64,000 bases of DNA, taken from the NCBI GenBank assembly GCA_024867545.1, contig JANFNE010000053.1:124001-188000 (forward strand), in the 5' to 3' direction. The position numbers and the translations under genes are program-made. This document shows positions 61,334 through 64,000 of this stretch, piece by piece (position 1 is the stretch's first letter; the number at the start of each line of letters is the position of its first letter). The notes below the pieces were generated by a model. It did no database searches. It was not told the origin of the DNA and saw only the letters and a program-made list of their open reading frames with translations. The stretch is from Phytopythium helicoides (taxonomy: Eukaryota > Oomycota > Peronosporomycetes > Pythiales > Pythiaceae).

Positions 61334-62944
61334 CTGATAACTGAGCTCGTCGACGTCAGAGATTAAGACTAACCCGGCAGCCCGCGTCGAACTCGAGCCG
61401 CCAAACACAGCCACGTGACCACCGTCCGCACTAGACGATCCCACCAACACGACAATGTCACCGGCAGAAACGCTTCTCGCTGACCCACTCGATAGCGTCA
61501 CCATCTCGGAGCTCGCGCCAGTCGCGCTTGACACGAACACACCGCCCTCGTCGTCGAGCTTGAGCCACTCGACACGCGCACCGTGGCGCAGGCAGTCGAA
61601 GAGCTTGTACCGCCCGACACACTCACGTCGCCGCCAGACACCGACAAAGACCCGCCAGTGCCGACAGATGCAGAGCTCACGCCGCCAGAGAAAGTCACAT
61701 TTCCTCCAGACAGGCCGCCAGAGCCGCCAGACGCGCTCACCACACCGCCAGAAGCAGTCGTGGACACCGACCCGGACGCACCGCCAGATGCAGAGCCGCT
61801 TGAAACACGCATGACGCTGCTCCCCACGTCTACATCACAGCGCTTGAACCCACACTCATCTTCACCATGCCACTTGTCATCGACTCGCTTGCTCGCTAGC
61901 ACTGCTCAGGATGATCACGCTGCCGCCCGCGCCACTCGATGACGCACAACTCGACAGAGAGATGGACGCGCCGCTGCCACTCACGGAAGATCCGCCCGCG
62001 ACCTCGATCTTGCTGGCAACAGACGACGTCGACGATCCGCTTCCAATGCGCACGGACCCGCTCGACACGCCAGAGTCGCCGCTCGTCACGCTCACGTTGC
62101 CGCTGCTGCTACTGCTGCTGCTCGCAGCACCGAGCGTCGAGATCACCACAGAGCCGCTCGTCGGCAAGCCATCGCCACTCGTCAAAGACACAGACCCGCC
62201 AACAGAGCCGGACGACGAACCGCCATCCACCGTCACATTGCCGCCCACTCCCTGCGCGTTGCTGGCGCCGAGGATCTTCACAGACTGCGCCGCACTCGCG
62301 CTGTCCACCGATCCGCCCTGCAACAATACGTTGCTGCCGACGCTCCTGCCGACGCTGCTTCCCTGGATGATACGGATACCACCTCCAGAGCCGCTTTACG
62401 CGAGCACCAAACTGCTGCTTGAGCTGCCGCTTGACACGCTCACGTCACCGCCAGCGCCGCTCGACGAAGAGCCGCTGAAAGCACGCACAGAGCCACCAGA
62501 GCCGCTCGACGACGACACACCGCCGCTCACAGACACATTGCCGGACGACCCGCTCGCAGAGTCGCCTCCGTTCGCCAACACAGAGCCACCAGCCGCCGAC
62601 GTGCTAGAGCCGCCGGCAACGCGTACAGCGCCGCCGACAGACGTCGCGCTGGATCCACTGCTTACCAGCACTTCACCCGATGCGCCATCCACAGTCGAGC
62701 CAGACTGCACTCGAACCGCACCCGACACGCTGCTTCCCGATGACACGGCGCTAGACACGGACACGTCGCCACTGCCGGAAACACCTGATCCGCTCGACAC
62801 CGACATGGAACCTACTGTTGACTGACCGCATCCGCTGCCATAAACAGACACAGAACCGGCAGTAGACACCGCCGACCGAGCTGCCGCTGCAACTGCTTGT
62901 GCTCACAGATTCGCCCGACACCACCGTCGCAGCGTACGACGGTG
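61334..62944 (-). pseudogene. Broken Ser/Gly-repeat protein gene, copy 2
   Basis: Second copy of the relic at 56400-58010, with the same in-frame TAA (62396-62398) and frame changes. Confidence 0.7.
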
Positions 62945-63382
62945 TGCTTGTTGGGATGCCTATCACCTGTGCACCAATTAGTCGGGCACCCGATCTTGTG
63001 AATCCAGAGCTTCTCCGTGCATAGCACGGCATTAGTTTCAACTCTACTGCAGCATCGGACAAGATGGGATGCGGCAGTTGCTCCGGCAACAGTAGAGTGT
63101 AATCCAGGATTGAGCAATTGCAGGGAATCGTTGCATCGTTGCAGAGGACGGGAAGCTTTCGAGACTGCAACGATTCCTTGCGGATTGGCTGTAGATGATT
63201 AGCTCGGCCTGGTTTCGGTTGTCGGTGGGCGAGGGAATGCATCTATTCGTTGCAATGCTCTCACTTCCACAAAAGCAAGCAGGATGGCGCAGCAGCTTTC
63301 AGCAATCTCTCTCTGCCACAACCTCAATGATGTCAAGCATCTTTGTTCGCGAGAACAGTCGCCGTACCGTCAAATCGTAGTT

Positions 63383-63518
63383 TGATCTGGTGTACTGTCA
63401 CATCCATCGGGACTACTTGCATCCGTCTACTGGGTGGACCTACATCACTGTCAAGGAGACGCGAGTGCTTGATCTGCTTCGTGGCCACCAGCTGGCCGAG
63501 GAGGCGCGAGATCTCTGA
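63383..63518 (+). pseudogene. Small coding relic, copy 2
   Basis: Second copy of the 45-codon relic at 58449-58584. Confidence 0.35.
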
Positions 63519-63627
63519 AACGAGAGAACTTAGGTCCTACGATTTGAAGATGAGTTTCTGCATAAGCAAATGTAAGAAGAATGTTGTATTGAATGATCAT
63601 CGTCATTGAGCTGTGCTTCCCAACCAT

Positions 63628-64000
63628 CTAGGTGTACATTGAACTATGAATTGGCATTCGCCTAATCAGATCGAAAGCATAATCAATCCTTTGCTGCTGC
63701 AAGAACTCCGGATCAAGTTCATCCGCCATCAACTCGTATCTCTCCAGCATTTCTGCTGCAGCATCGTCGGGTCCAATTGCACTTCGAGGCAACTTTTGAC
63801 GCTTCAGTGGAAGAGACGAATCCAAGAAAGCAACACGCATTGGAAAGTCTCCATCACGCGTGGGTCCACTTCTCTCCTTCAATACTTCTATTATTGTCTT
63901 GAATCCATTGGCTGGGCAAGTAAGCACCATTCTGGCGATTCGGTTGTCTGGCGCGAACCACAAGAAAAACCAGTAGTCGTTCAGGTTAGTGAGCAAACCC
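63628..64000 (-). CDS. Crinkler (CRN) effector, copy 2 (3' part only)
   Basis: Matches the last ~124 codons of the CRN gene at 58694-59995 without a difference, from LLTNLNDYWFFLWF to the stop. The 5' part with the CRN N-domain lies beyond the right edge, so intactness cannot be judged. Confidence 0.85.
   Translation of the reverse strand, partial: GLLTNLNDYWFFLWFAPDNRIARMVLTCPANGFKTIIEVLKERSGPTRDGDFPMRVAFLDSSLPLKRQKLPRSAIGPDDAAAEMLERYELMADELDPEFLQQQRIDYAFDLIRRMPIHSSMYT

Larger units (their letters stand above)
60081..64000. repeat. Tandem duplication, unit 2 (cut by the right edge)
   Basis: Direct repeat of 55147-59066 at an offset of 4934 bp, with no difference seen in the shared reading frames. 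The remaining ~1 kb of the unit would lie outside the window. Confidence 0.95.

Noticed and set aside
61911..62825. 304-codon plus-strand ORF, also at 56977-57891
   Set aside because: It is the mirror of the Ser/Gly repeat on the minus strand; its Pro/Asp/Thr-rich peptide follows from the repeat's codons.

Overview
The window is nuclear DNA of an oomycete, most likely Phytophthora or a close Peronosporales relative. The evidence is two Crinkler-type (CRN) effector genes, a WLGC-type leucine-rich-repeat membrane protein, oomycete initiator elements of the TCATTYY-NN-A-rich type just upstream of several start codons, short GTGCGT/GTGAGT introns, GC-rich codon use in housekeeping genes, and a Ty3-type retrotransposon nested in a Polinton/Maverick DNA transposon.

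Region 1 (1-31.5 kb) is gene-bearing. In order: the 5' part of an unrecognised gene (minus, runs off the left edge); a six-exon NIPA-type Mg2+ transporter; a divergent pair of Uma2/PD-(D/E)XK-like genes (a third copy lies at 11.3 kb); a large diverged inverted repeat (6.25-7.58 kb); a five-exon WLGC/LRR membrane protein; two small GPI-anchored surface proteins; a nine-exon kelch-repeat protein with a Cys-rich tail; a CRN-like gene with a textbook initiator; a truncated Na+/K+-type P-ATPase; the TFIIH subunit p52 gene (TFB2); a receptor-like TKL protein predicted to be a pseudokinase; a Gln-rich protein with a C-terminal zinc motif; and a four-exon R1R2R3 Myb factor with a short last exon. Exon maps were made by following frame, homology and GT-AG sites by eye.

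Region 2 (33.4-54.3 kb) is mobile DNA. A Polinton carries a protein-primed DNA polymerase B with an HNH-like insert, a DDE integrase with a chromodomain, and a third ORF with a frame break. A 14.3-kb Ty3/Gypsy element (37970-52308, 982-bp LTRs that look identical, target duplication AAGC) sits in the 3' end of the polymerase gene. The retroelement has gag, a -1-frame pol with a candidate slippery site directly before the gag stop, two successive RNase H domains, an integrase with a chromodomain, and a long antisense ORF of 876 codons between pol and the 3' LTR.

Region 3 (55.1 kb to the right edge) is a direct tandem duplication with a 4934-bp period. Each unit holds an AT-rich start with two palindromes, a fused relic of a PDR-type ABC transporter and a yeast-type cytosine deaminase, a broken Ser/Gly-repeat gene, a further small relic, and an apparently intact CRN gene with its initiator. 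The second CRN copy is cut by the window edge.

No tRNA, rRNA, CRISPR or prokaryotic-type feature was seen.
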